Shown: positions 1 to 5,562 of the stretch, in pieces | How the letters are laid out: each line of letters begins with the position of its first letter | How positions within the stretch are numbered: position 1 is the first letter of the stretch | Origin: JAZNSB01 sp045590955 | Lineage (GTDB): Bacteria > Pseudomonadota > Alphaproteobacteria > RF32 > CAG-239 | Length of the DNA: 7,870 nucleotides | Direction of reading: 5' to 3' | NCBI GenBank assembly: GCA_045590955.1 | Contig: JAZNSB010000034.1 | Span: 1-7,870, forward strand | Program-made: the position numbers and the translations under genes | Notes under the pieces: model-generated | The model's input: only the letters and a program-made list of their open reading frames with translations | The model's database searches: none | Told to the model about the DNA's origin: nothing

Positions 1-1
1 T

Positions 2-838
2 TTTGAGTTAAAAAAATTTAATCCTGATGTCATTGTTGTTCATCAAAAAAAAGCCATTCCTTTATTTAGAATTGTTGCAAAGTTAGTAAAAGCCAAGCTA
101 ATTGGTGTGGCTCACAATCCCAAACCCAAAAGGCTTGAACAATGTGATGCAATTTTTTCTGTAGCTCAAAATCAAAAAGAAGAATTAATGGCTCAGGGAA
201 TAACAAACATTCCTATTGAAACTGTCCCAAATATGATTGAATTACCGCAAATAGAAGCGACGGTAAAGCCGTTTCATAAACCGGTTGTTATAGGTGCCTT
301 TGGTCGTTTTGACCCAATGAAAGGTTTTTGCGATTTAATTGATGCTTTGGCCATTTTAAAGCAAAGAAATATTCCGTTTAAAGCCATAATTGGTGGCAAA
401 AACAATGGCACATATGATGAAGAAGAACAACGTATTTTTCAAAAAGTAAAAGAACACGGTTTGCAAGAAGATATAAATTTTTACGGGTGGGTTAGTGATA
501 AACAAAAGTTTTTTGATCAAATAGATATATTTGTATTGCCATCAATTGTAGAACCATTTGGTATAGTTTTGCTTGAAGCTGCAATTGCAAAGAAAACCAT
601 AGTCAGTTCGGATGCATCCGGGCCAAAAGAAATTTGGAATAATACAGATGCTGTAAAAATATTTGAAAAGGGCAATGCAGAGATGCTGGCAGATAAGCTT
701 GCAGAAACCATTGCAGAGCAAGATCAAGCACAAAATATGGCAGAAAAAGCATATTTGCATGTAAAAAAGTTTTATAGCATGCCGGTGGTTACAAAAATTT
801 TGCAAAAAGCACTGAACAATGTTACTAAAAAACATTAA
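2..838 (+). CDS. Glycosyltransferase family 4 (GT-B fold), 3' part; 5' end outside the window
   Basis: The reading frame is open from base 2 to the TAA at 836-838 (278 codons), so the gene starts upstream of the window; the GTG at 107 lies inside the coding region and is not a credible start. The first visible residues (NPDVIVVHQKKA) fit the N-terminal Rossmann-like half of a GT-B enzyme. The linker and C-terminal half follow, with GAFGRFDPMKG (the sugar-nucleotide-domain strand and KG motif) and then the E-x7-E signature EPFGIVLLE, with its glutamates at 551-553 and 575-577. This signature contacts the nucleotide-sugar donor in GT4 enzymes. The expected role is transfer of a sugar from an activated donor to a lipid or polysaccharide acceptor at the cytoplasmic face of the inner membrane, for LPS, capsule or a glycolipid. 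Donor and acceptor cannot be read from the sequence. It converges on der, with a 21-bp gap. The family call is firm; the specific product is unknown. Confidence 0.9.
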   Translation, partial: FELKKFNPDVIVVHQKKAIPLFRIVAKLVKAKLIGVAHNPKPKRLEQCDAIFSVAQNQKEELMAQGITNIPIETVPNMIELPQIEATVKPFHKPVVIGAFGRFDPMKGFCDLIDALAILKQRNIPFKAIIGGKNNGTYDEEEQRIFQKVKEHGLQEDINFYGWVSDKQKFFDQIDIFVLPSIVEPFGIVLLEAAIAKKTIVSSDASGPKEIWNNTDAVKIFEKGNAEMLADKLAETIAEQDQAQNMAEKAYLHVKKFYSMPVVTKILQKALNNVTKKH

Positions 839-854
839 ACGACTGTTTTTTAGT
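824..854. terminator. Candidate bidirectional terminator hairpin between convergent genes
   Basis: A perfect 11-bp inverted repeat (ACTAAAAAACA at 824-834, TGTTTTTTAGT at 844-854) encloses a 9-nt loop. The left arm covers the last codons of the glycosyltransferase; the right arm ends 5 bp before the der stop codon. Each strand presents an A run in the first arm and a T run in the second, the arrangement seen in bidirectional terminators of convergent genes. The stem has only three G/C-containing pairs or fewer and no separate GC core, so it would be a weak intrinsic terminator. Position is the main support. Confidence 0.4.
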
Positions 855-859
855 GTTGA

Positions 860-2215
860 TTATTTCTTATCTTTATATGGGTTTTCGCCTTTTCTTACAA
901 CCATTCTTATTGGAATGCCCCACAAGTCAAAAGTTTCTCTCAAATTATGAGTCAAATATCGCAAATATGTGTCAGGCAATCCTTCCGGATTACTTGAAAA
1001 AATATAAAAAGCTGGTGGTCTTGATTTTGCTTGAGTAATATATCTTAATTTTATTCTTCTTTTGTTTTTACCCAATGGAGGCGGGCAATTTTCTTTCATG
1101 TCTTCAAACCATTTATTCAACGGTGCCGTAGGAATTCTGGTGTTCCATCTATTATATGTTTTAACAACCGCATCCATTAAATTTTTCAATCCGTGTTTTT
1201 TTAGAGCAGATACTGTTACTGTCTCAATGCCTTCTGCTTGGTTCAAAGAAGACATCAGCTTGTCATTAAGCTTGTTTATGGTTGCTTGTTTATCTGCCAC
1301 ATCCCATTTATTTACGGCAATTACCAAAGCTCTGCCTTCATCTAAAACTTGTCTGGCAATGGTTAAGTCTTGTTTATCAAGTACCATATCAGCATCAAGC
1401 ACCAAAATCACTACTTGTGCCAAAAATGCAGCTCTTTTTGTGTTTGCCACAGAAAGTTTTTCCAAACTGTCTTCCACTCTTGCGTGTTTTCTTAAACCTG
1501 CAGTATCCACCAAATTAAATTGCTGCCCGTTATATTCCCATTTGCTGGAAATTGCATCTCTGGTTATTCCGGCCTGAGGACCTGTCAACATTCTGTTTTT
1601 GCCCAATAAAGCATTTGTTAACGTAGATTTTCCAACGTTCGGACGTCCGACCAAAGCAACAGTAATTGTGTTTTTTGCATTAGACTTTTCTTCTGCTTCA
1701 GCTTCTGTATTTAACTTTGTTTTCTCTATAATTTGTTGTAATTGAGCATATAGTTCTGCTAACCCCAAACCATGTTCTGCAGAAAAACAAATAGGGGTTC
1801 CAAGTCCCAATTTATACGCCTCATAAGCGGCATCTTCCTGACTTTTTCCTTCACATTTGTTTGCCAATAACAATGCAGGCTTTTTTGCATGACGCACAAT
1901 TTTTGCAAATTCCAAATCAAACGGATGCAGTCCTGTTCTTGCATCCATCATAAAAATACAAACATCAGCTTCATCAATTGCAATTTGTGTTTGAGAGAAC
2001 ATAGCCTTTTCTACAGAGCCTTCTTTTGCAATTTCAAATCCCGGAGTGTCAATAATTTCAATATCCAGATCATAAAATTTTGCTTTTGCCATGCGTCGGT
2101 CTCTTGTAACACCCGGCTTATCATGAACAATAGCTGTTTTCTTTCCTAGCAGACGATTAAATAATGTTGATTTTCCAACATTCGGTCGTCCGACAATTGC
2201 AATTTTCAAAGTCAT
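860..2215 (-). CDS. der: Ribosome biogenesis GTPase Der (EngA), tandem GTPase domains
   Basis: The 451-residue protein has the full Der layout: two GTPase domains followed by a C-terminal KH-like RNA-binding domain. Domain 1 has the P-loop GRPNVGKST at 9-17, G3 DTPG at 56-59, G4 NKCE at 119-122 and G5 SAEHG at 145-149. An acidic linker (about 165-182) leads to domain 2, with a second GRPNVGKST at 190-198, DTAG at 237-240, NKWD at 302-305 and SALK at 336-339. The KH-like domain covers about 358-451. Der is an essential cytoplasmic GTPase that binds the 50S subunit during late assembly. The first G4 box has Glu in place of the usual Asp, which I associate with alphaproteobacterial Der proteins and do not read as damage. 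It is the last gene of the minus-strand operon, 9 bp after bamB. ATG 2213-2215 has AAGGAA five bases upstream. Length is normal for the family. Confidence 0.97.
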   Translation of the reverse strand: MTLKIAIVGRPNVGKSTLFNRLLGKKTAIVHDKPGVTRDRRMAKAKFYDLDIEIIDTPGFEIAKEGSVEKAMFSQTQIAIDEADVCIFMMDARTGLHPFDLEFAKIVRHAKKPALLLANKCEGKSQEDAAYEAYKLGLGTPICFSAEHGLGLAELYAQLQQIIEKTKLNTEAEAEEKSNAKNTITVALVGRPNVGKSTLTNALLGKNRMLTGPQAGITRDAISSKWEYNGQQFNLVDTAGLRKHARVEDSLEKLSVANTKRAAFLAQVVILVLDADMVLDKQDLTIARQVLDEGRALVIAVNKWDVADKQATINKLNDKLMSSLNQAEGIETVTVSALKKHGLKNLMDAVVKTYNRWNTRIPTAPLNKWFEDMKENCPPPLGKNKRRIKLRYITQAKSRPPAFYIFSSNPEGLPDTYLRYLTHNLRETFDLWGIPIRMVVRKGENPYKDKK

Positions 2216-2220
2216 TATAG

Positions 2221-2226
2221 TTCCTT
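2221..2226 (-). promoter_or_regulatory. der Shine-Dalgarno overlapping the bamB stop codon
   Basis: On the minus strand AAGGAA lies 5 nt before the der ATG, and its first two bases are the last two of the bamB TAA stop (2225-2227). A ribosome terminating on bamB therefore sits on the der initiation region, so translational coupling is likely and the 2215 start is well supported. Confidence 0.75.
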
Positions 2227-3541
2227 ATTTATAAACAATCAGTTGCGCATCTTCGTCAACCAATATCAAGTGACCGTCTGCAACAATTGCGGGAGCCACT
2301 AATTTTTCATCTACATCTATGTAATTCAAAATTTTTCCGTTATATGGAGATACAAAAAATACATATCCTGCAGTACTTGTAATTATCAATCGGTTGTTAG
2401 CCAACACAGGTCCCATTAACTTTGCCACTTTTTTGTTGTCATTTGTTGGGGTTGTTGGCACGGTGTTTGAAAAAATAATTTTTCCGGTTTGTTTTTCTAT
2501 TGTCACAATTTGGTTTTGATCGGTCAGTATATACATATATTTACCGGCATTCCAAGGCTGGTTTGTTCCACTTATTTGTTTTTCCCAAATTTTTTCACCT
2601 GTTTTCAAGTTAATTGAAGCAGACATATTATTGTGTCCCACAGCATAAACAACCGAGTTGTCAATCACAGGATTGGCAACAATTGTGTTAATAGAAGACA
2701 TTGCCTCACCTCTTTTTGCCAAAGCCAAATAATTTGCCCACAGCGGAGTTCCTGTAGAGGCTTTCAGGGCTCTAAGTTCTCCGTTAGAAAAACCTGCCAC
2801 AACCACATCATTGTTCACACTATATGCCGGAGCAGCACCTCCCACCAAAGTTGTTTCTTCTGACAACGATTTATAGTTCCAAAGCTCTTTTCCGGTTTGA
2901 GTATTCAAAGCTATCAAATCATTGTTTATTGTCTGCACAAACAGCTTTGCATTGTTAATTGTAGGCGCAATTCTAATAGGTGTCTGAGCATCATATTGCC
3001 AAATTTTTGATCCGTCTTTCATGTTTAGCGCAAAAACATGTCCGGTTCCTGTTGTAACATATACAAGCTTGTTATAAGTAGCAATCCCGGCACCTTTAAT
3101 GGAAATATCGTCAGAATTTTCTATTTCAAGTTCTGTTTTCCATATTTTCTTGGCATTATCTAGCCTAAAAGCAGATACGGTTGCATTTGCGTCCACGGTA
3201 AAAATCACCCCATTAAGTACCACGGGAGTTGAAATTAAAAAATTTCTTTTTCCGGATCCTTTCCCAAAATCTTTGCTCCATGCTTTTTTTAACTCTGCGG
3301 GTAAAAACAGATTCTCAAGATTGTGTGTTGAGTTTGCACCAACCTGAGACCATGTTTTATTCATATAGGTTTTTGGTAATGTTATTTTTACTTCGTTTCT
3401 GGTATAGTCTGCAGATATTTCAGTAGGTTGTTGTAATACGGCAATTCTTTTTCCTTCCAGTTTTTTATCTGCAGATGAACATGCCGTTAACAAACACAAA
3501 GCAGTGCCACACAAAGCAAAATACACAAAGCTTTTCTTCAT
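2225..3541 (-). CDS. bamB: Outer membrane protein assembly factor BamB (YfgL), PQQ-repeat beta-propeller lipoprotein
   Basis: The 438-residue protein begins with a lipoprotein signal peptide: MKK, a hydrophobic stretch, and lipobox LTAC with the lipidated Cys at 21. Ser at +2 and +3 fits transfer to the outer membrane by Lol. The mature part has WSQVGANSTHNL at about 64-75, a motif found in alphaproteobacterial BamB. It is followed by about eight PQQ-like blades that share the pattern 'hydrophobic strand, x-ALx-x-TGxxxW', for example around 161-183, 201-222, 247-268, 298-319 and 336-357, with the last strand (LILVDEDAQLIVYK) closing the ring. BamB is the periplasm-facing scaffold lipoprotein of the BAM complex and binds BamA POTRA domains to aid beta-barrel insertion. 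It sits between a YfgM-like TPR gene (11-bp gap) and der (9-bp gap). ATG 3541 is preceded by GAGGGA at about 5 nt. A PQQ-dependent dehydrogenase is unlikely given the lipobox, length and neighbours. Confidence 0.93.
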   Translation of the reverse strand: MKKSFVYFALCGTALCLLTACSSADKKLEGKRIAVLQQPTEISADYTRNEVKITLPKTYMNKTWSQVGANSTHNLENLFLPAELKKAWSKDFGKGSGKRNFLISTPVVLNGVIFTVDANATVSAFRLDNAKKIWKTELEIENSDDISIKGAGIATYNKLVYVTTGTGHVFALNMKDGSKIWQYDAQTPIRIAPTINNAKLFVQTINNDLIALNTQTGKELWNYKSLSEETTLVGGAAPAYSVNNDVVVAGFSNGELRALKASTGTPLWANYLALAKRGEAMSSINTIVANPVIDNSVVYAVGHNNMSASINLKTGEKIWEKQISGTNQPWNAGKYMYILTDQNQIVTIEKQTGKIIFSNTVPTTPTNDNKKVAKLMGPVLANNRLIITSTAGYVFFVSPYNGKILNYIDVDEKLVAPAIVADGHLILVDEDAQLIVYK

Positions 3542-3552
3542 TTATCCCTCTT

Positions 3553-4245
3553 TTATTGATTATTTAATACAGAGATCATATCTTGAGCTCTTGCCACCAC
3601 ATCTTTAGGAGCATTTGGCATTGAGGCCAATTTTTCATATATTTTCAGAGCTTCTTCATTGTTCTTTTCTCTGATATACATCAAGGCCAAAAATTCATCT
3701 GCCACAACATTAAATGCAGAATTAGAATTTGCAATCGGTTCTAAATAGCTTTTAATTTCTTCTGCTGACGCGCTATCCAAACGATAAGAAATAAGCTTAA
3801 TAACTGCAAGCTCTCTAACTTTTGCATCTGTTTTTTTGTTGTTTATTATATTAGTAAGTTCTTCAATGCCTTCTTGAACTTTTTGTTGCTCAAAATATAT
3901 GTTTGCCACCTGCATAGCTGCCAAACTTGCATATATTCCGTCGTTTTCTTCGGCAATTTTTTTGAAAGCTTCAATGCTTTCATCATATTTTGCTTCATTT
4001 TCTAATGCAAAGGCATTGGCATATTGAGTAGAAATTTTTTCAAAACCGGATCTTCTCCAAGCTTTAATAGACTCAAAACTTACTGTAATTGTAAGTACCA
4101 AAGCCACAAATAATACAATGTATAGTCCGTATTTTTTCCATAATTTTTGATAATTTTCTTCTTTAATTTCTTCAGAAATTTCTCTTAAAAAAGAGTCTTC
4201 GTTAAAATCTGGAGTTTTAGTTTTATTTTTAATTTTAAGTTTCAT
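3553..4245 (-). CDS. YfgM-like membrane-anchored TPR protein (TPR_21 type)
   Basis: This 230-residue protein has a charged cytoplasmic N-terminus of about 38 residues (FLREISEEIKEENYQKLW), one transmembrane helix at about 39-57 (YGLYIVLFVALVLTITVSF) and a periplasmic C-terminal region of helical TPR-like pairs, such as KYDESIEAFKKIAEENDGIYASLAAMQ in outline (helix-turn-helix with alternating Ala/Tyr positions) and a later NNEEALKIYEKLA repeat. This is the architecture of YfgM, an inner-membrane partner of the SecYEG translocon and periplasmic chaperones in E. coli, where it also sits next to bamB and der. An in-frame GTG at 4248 is possible, but AGGAAA (4251-4256) is only 2 nt from it and 5 nt from the ATG at 4245, so the ATG is preferred. 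It lies 13 bp downstream of the unknown membrane protein gene. Family and topology are clear; equivalence to E. coli YfgM function is inferred from synteny. Confidence 0.85.
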   Translation of the reverse strand: MKLKIKNKTKTPDFNEDSFLREISEEIKEENYQKLWKKYGLYIVLFVALVLTITVSFESIKAWRRSGFEKISTQYANAFALENEAKYDESIEAFKKIAEENDGIYASLAAMQVANIYFEQQKVQEGIEELTNIINNKKTDAKVRELAVIKLISYRLDSASAEEIKSYLEPIANSNSAFNVVADEFLALMYIREKNNEEALKIYEKLASMPNAPKDVVARAQDMISVLNNQ

Positions 4246-4250
4246 CACAT

Positions 4251-4256
4251 TTTCCT
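4251..4256 (-). promoter_or_regulatory. Shine-Dalgarno deciding the start of the YfgM-like gene
   Basis: AGGAAA on the minus strand lies 5 nt before ATG 4245 and just 2 nt before the alternative GTG at 4248. The spacing favours the ATG. Confidence 0.6.
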
Positions 4257-4258
4257 AT

Positions 4259-5416
4259 TTACTGAGCTGTTACATGAATTAAGAATTTGGCAATCCATTG
4301 CAATTCTTCAAGTTTTAATTTTTTACCAACCACCATTACTTTTGTATCTGTATATAACGCAACATAATGACGGTTTGTTTGCGGGCTATATGCCACAATA
4401 ATGGCTTCAATATCTTTTTTTAAAAGTTCAGAAGATTTTCTGCTAAACCCCATGCACTTTTTTATATGGATTATTTTGTGCTGTTTTATCACCACTTTTT
4501 CTTTAGATGTAAATGCTAAGAACACCCAAATTAAGCCTAGCACCATCAATGTTAGCCACCCCATCATCAAAGGTGTTCCGAAAATGTTTGCCAACATCGG
4601 ATAAAAAGCCATTATCAATAAAAACAATACCAATACAGCCATAGCTTCAATAAAGTTATAAATGTCTGTAAGTACTTTTTTAATTTTTAATATCACTTTG
4701 TCATCTTTTTTTAGAAAACACAAAGTTTTTGGCAATTTTTCATATCTGTCATACGTATCTTGCACAATGTTTTCTTTAAGCAATTGTACTAAAGGCTTAT
4801 TTAAATTTTTTGCCTCTATCGGCATAACATTTTCCGGTGTCAAAGTTATGAGTGTCTTTTTCAATGCAAGAGCATATTTTTTTGCGATAGACCTAAAATC
4901 TTTGTCGCTGAAAGATATGTATAAAGGAATGGTTTTTTGAGCATCTTTATGTAATAGTTCCACAATATATCTGTTTTTTGTTAGGATTCCATATTGCATA
5001 AATTCGATTCTATATCTTACGCCCACATAATTTTTCAGGGGTTCTACAATTTGTATTTTGCCTTTACCTATGATTCTCTGTATTATTTTTACATTGTTCT
5101 TTGAGAGGGCAATTTTTTTATATTGTATTTTTTTAACAATCAACACGGCTAAAATTACAAATCCCATCAGACACAAAATTACGTCAAACAACCACAAAGG
5201 CAAAAGCCCTGTTTCATGAGAGTGTTCTAAAGATTTAAATAAAGAACTGTCATGAGCAAACAACCAATCCGCCAACCCCAAGAAGATAAGAGTTACTGAA
5301 AGCAAAGCTCCTAATACCACTAAAAATGTGGGAAACTTGTCTGTTTTGGCCGTTGGCAGTTTATCTATATTTAATTTAAAATTATGGCTTAAATGATTTG
5401 TAATTTTACAATCCAT
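4259..5416 (-). CDS. Uncharacterised membrane protein with two repeated [2 TM + PH-like beta domain] units
   Basis: I do not recognise this 385-residue protein as a named family. Two hydrophobic hairpins are visible: helices at about 29-53 and 72-94, then about 254-278 and 283-302. Each hairpin is followed by a soluble, strand-rich segment. The first (about 98-190) has alternating strands and turns, then a helix (FSDKDFRSIAKKYALALKKT). The second (about 305-385) has short strands (EKVVIKQHKIIHIKK, HYVALYTDTKVMVVG) and ends in a helix (LKLEELQWIAKFLI). The pattern 'two helices, small beta domain, terminal helix' occurs twice, suggesting internal duplication, and resembles bacterial PH-like (bPH2/YcxB-type) membrane proteins. 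The N-terminus is probably cytoplasmic, as are both beta domains. It is the first gene of the operon with the YfgM-like gene, bamB and der. An upstream in-frame TTG at 5434 lies above the AAGGAT Shine-Dalgarno, so ATG 5416 is chosen. The gene is certain to be coding; its function is unknown. Confidence 0.85.
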   Translation of the reverse strand: MDCKITNHLSHNFKLNIDKLPTAKTDKFPTFLVVLGALLSVTLIFLGLADWLFAHDSSLFKSLEHSHETGLLPLWLFDVILCLMGFVILAVLIVKKIQYKKIALSKNNVKIIQRIIGKGKIQIVEPLKNYVGVRYRIEFMQYGILTKNRYIVELLHKDAQKTIPLYISFSDKDFRSIAKKYALALKKTLITLTPENVMPIEAKNLNKPLVQLLKENIVQDTYDRYEKLPKTLCFLKKDDKVILKIKKVLTDIYNFIEAMAVLVLFLLIMAFYPMLANIFGTPLMMGWLTLMVLGLIWVFLAFTSKEKVVIKQHKIIHIKKCMGFSRKSSELLKKDIEAIIVAYSPQTNRHYVALYTDTKVMVVGKKLKLEELQWIAKFLIHVTAQ

Positions 5417-5424
5417 GAATATAA

Positions 5425-5430
5425 ATCCTT
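5425..5430 (-). promoter_or_regulatory. Shine-Dalgarno fixing the start of the unknown membrane protein
   Basis: AAGGAT on the minus strand lies 8 nt before ATG 5416. The alternative in-frame TTG at 5432-5434 is upstream of this site and lacks its own, which rules out the longer reading. Confidence 0.6.
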
Positions 5431-5454
5431 GCAAAAAATTTATTACACATACAA

Positions 5455-5484
5455 TTTATAACATATTTTAAAAATAATCATCAA
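5455..5484 (-). promoter_or_regulatory. Candidate sigma70-type promoter for the membrane protein/yfgM-like/bamB/der operon
   Basis: On the minus strand, -35 TTGATG (5484-5479, 4 of 6 to TTGACA) is separated by 18 bp from -10 TATAAA (5460-5455, 5 of 6). The -10 is preceded by TG-N, giving an extended -10 (TGTTATAAA). Transcription would start near 5448 and leave a leader of about 30 nt before ATG 5416, with the Shine-Dalgarno inside it. The short leader also supports the ATG over the TTG start. In an AT-rich region chance matches are common, but spacing, extended -10 and position agree. Confidence 0.5.
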
Positions 5485-5491
5485 TTATTTT
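5471..5491. repeat. Short A/T inverted repeat in the divergent promoter region
   Basis: AAAATAAT (5471-5478) and ATTATTTT (5484-5491) form a perfect 8-bp dyad around a 5-nt spacer. The dyad overlaps the minus-strand -35. It could be an operator, but every paired base is A or T, so it may be due to composition alone. Confidence 0.3.
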
Positions 5492-5500
5492 GAAAAAAGA

Positions 5501-5516
5501 TTCAATATATGTTAAC
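5501..5516 (+). promoter_or_regulatory. Possible CtrA-like binding site
   Basis: TTCA-N7-TTAAC at 5501-5516 is one mismatch from the CtrA consensus TTAA-N7-TTAA(C) of alphaproteobacteria, and TTAACAAT (5512-5519) is one mismatch from the half-site TTAACCAT. The box would overlap the -35 region of the diguanylate cyclase promoter, as CtrA sites do at activated promoters, and would centre about 60 bp upstream of the operon start on the other strand. Low sequence complexity makes a chance match quite possible. Confidence 0.3.
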
Positions 5517-5525
5517 AATATATGT
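5503..5525. repeat. Tandem 10-bp direct repeat CAATATATGT
   Basis: CAATATATGT occurs at 5503-5512 and again at 5516-5525, a 13-bp period, with the 8-bp palindrome TGTTAACA (5510-5517) across the junction. It lies between the two divergent genes and inside the plus-strand promoter window, so it may be a regulator binding site. Confidence 0.5.
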
Positions 5526-5562
5526 AATAGATTAAAAACAAAGTAACATTTAGGGGATTTCC

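Larger units (their letters stand above)
5501..5528 (+). promoter_or_regulatory. Weak candidate promoter for the diguanylate cyclase operon
   Basis: -10 TGTAAT (5523-5528, 5 of 6) has a poor -35, TTCAAT (5501-5506, 3 of 6), at 16-bp spacing. The transcript would start near 5535, giving a leader of about 28 nt with Shine-Dalgarno AGGGGA (5552-5557). A weak -35 overlapped by a possible activator box suggests activator-dependent expression; this is inference. Confidence 0.3.

Noticed and set aside
107..838. Glycosyltransferase beginning at GTG 107
   Set aside because: The frame is open upstream to the window edge and the earlier residues (NPDVIVVHQKKA) fit the GT-B N-domain, so the gene is partial and GTG 107 is internal.
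853..1038. Short plus-strand open frame after the glycosyltransferase
   Set aside because: It overlaps the 3' end of der on the other strand and shows no Shine-Dalgarno or domain.
1062..1577. 171-codon plus-strand open frame
   Set aside because: It lies antisense inside der, has no recognisable domain, and der is a clear full-length conserved gene.
2225..3541. PQQ-dependent dehydrogenase
   Set aside because: The protein has a lipobox, lacks the length and catalytic regions of such enzymes, and sits in a bamB neighbourhood.
5416..5434. TTG start giving six more residues to the membrane protein
   Set aside because: The only Shine-Dalgarno lies between this TTG and ATG 5416, so it can serve only the ATG.
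5417..5562. Small RNA or riboswitch in the divergent region
   Set aside because: Both predicted leaders are about 30 nt and A/T-rich, with no stable GC-containing stem or known motif.
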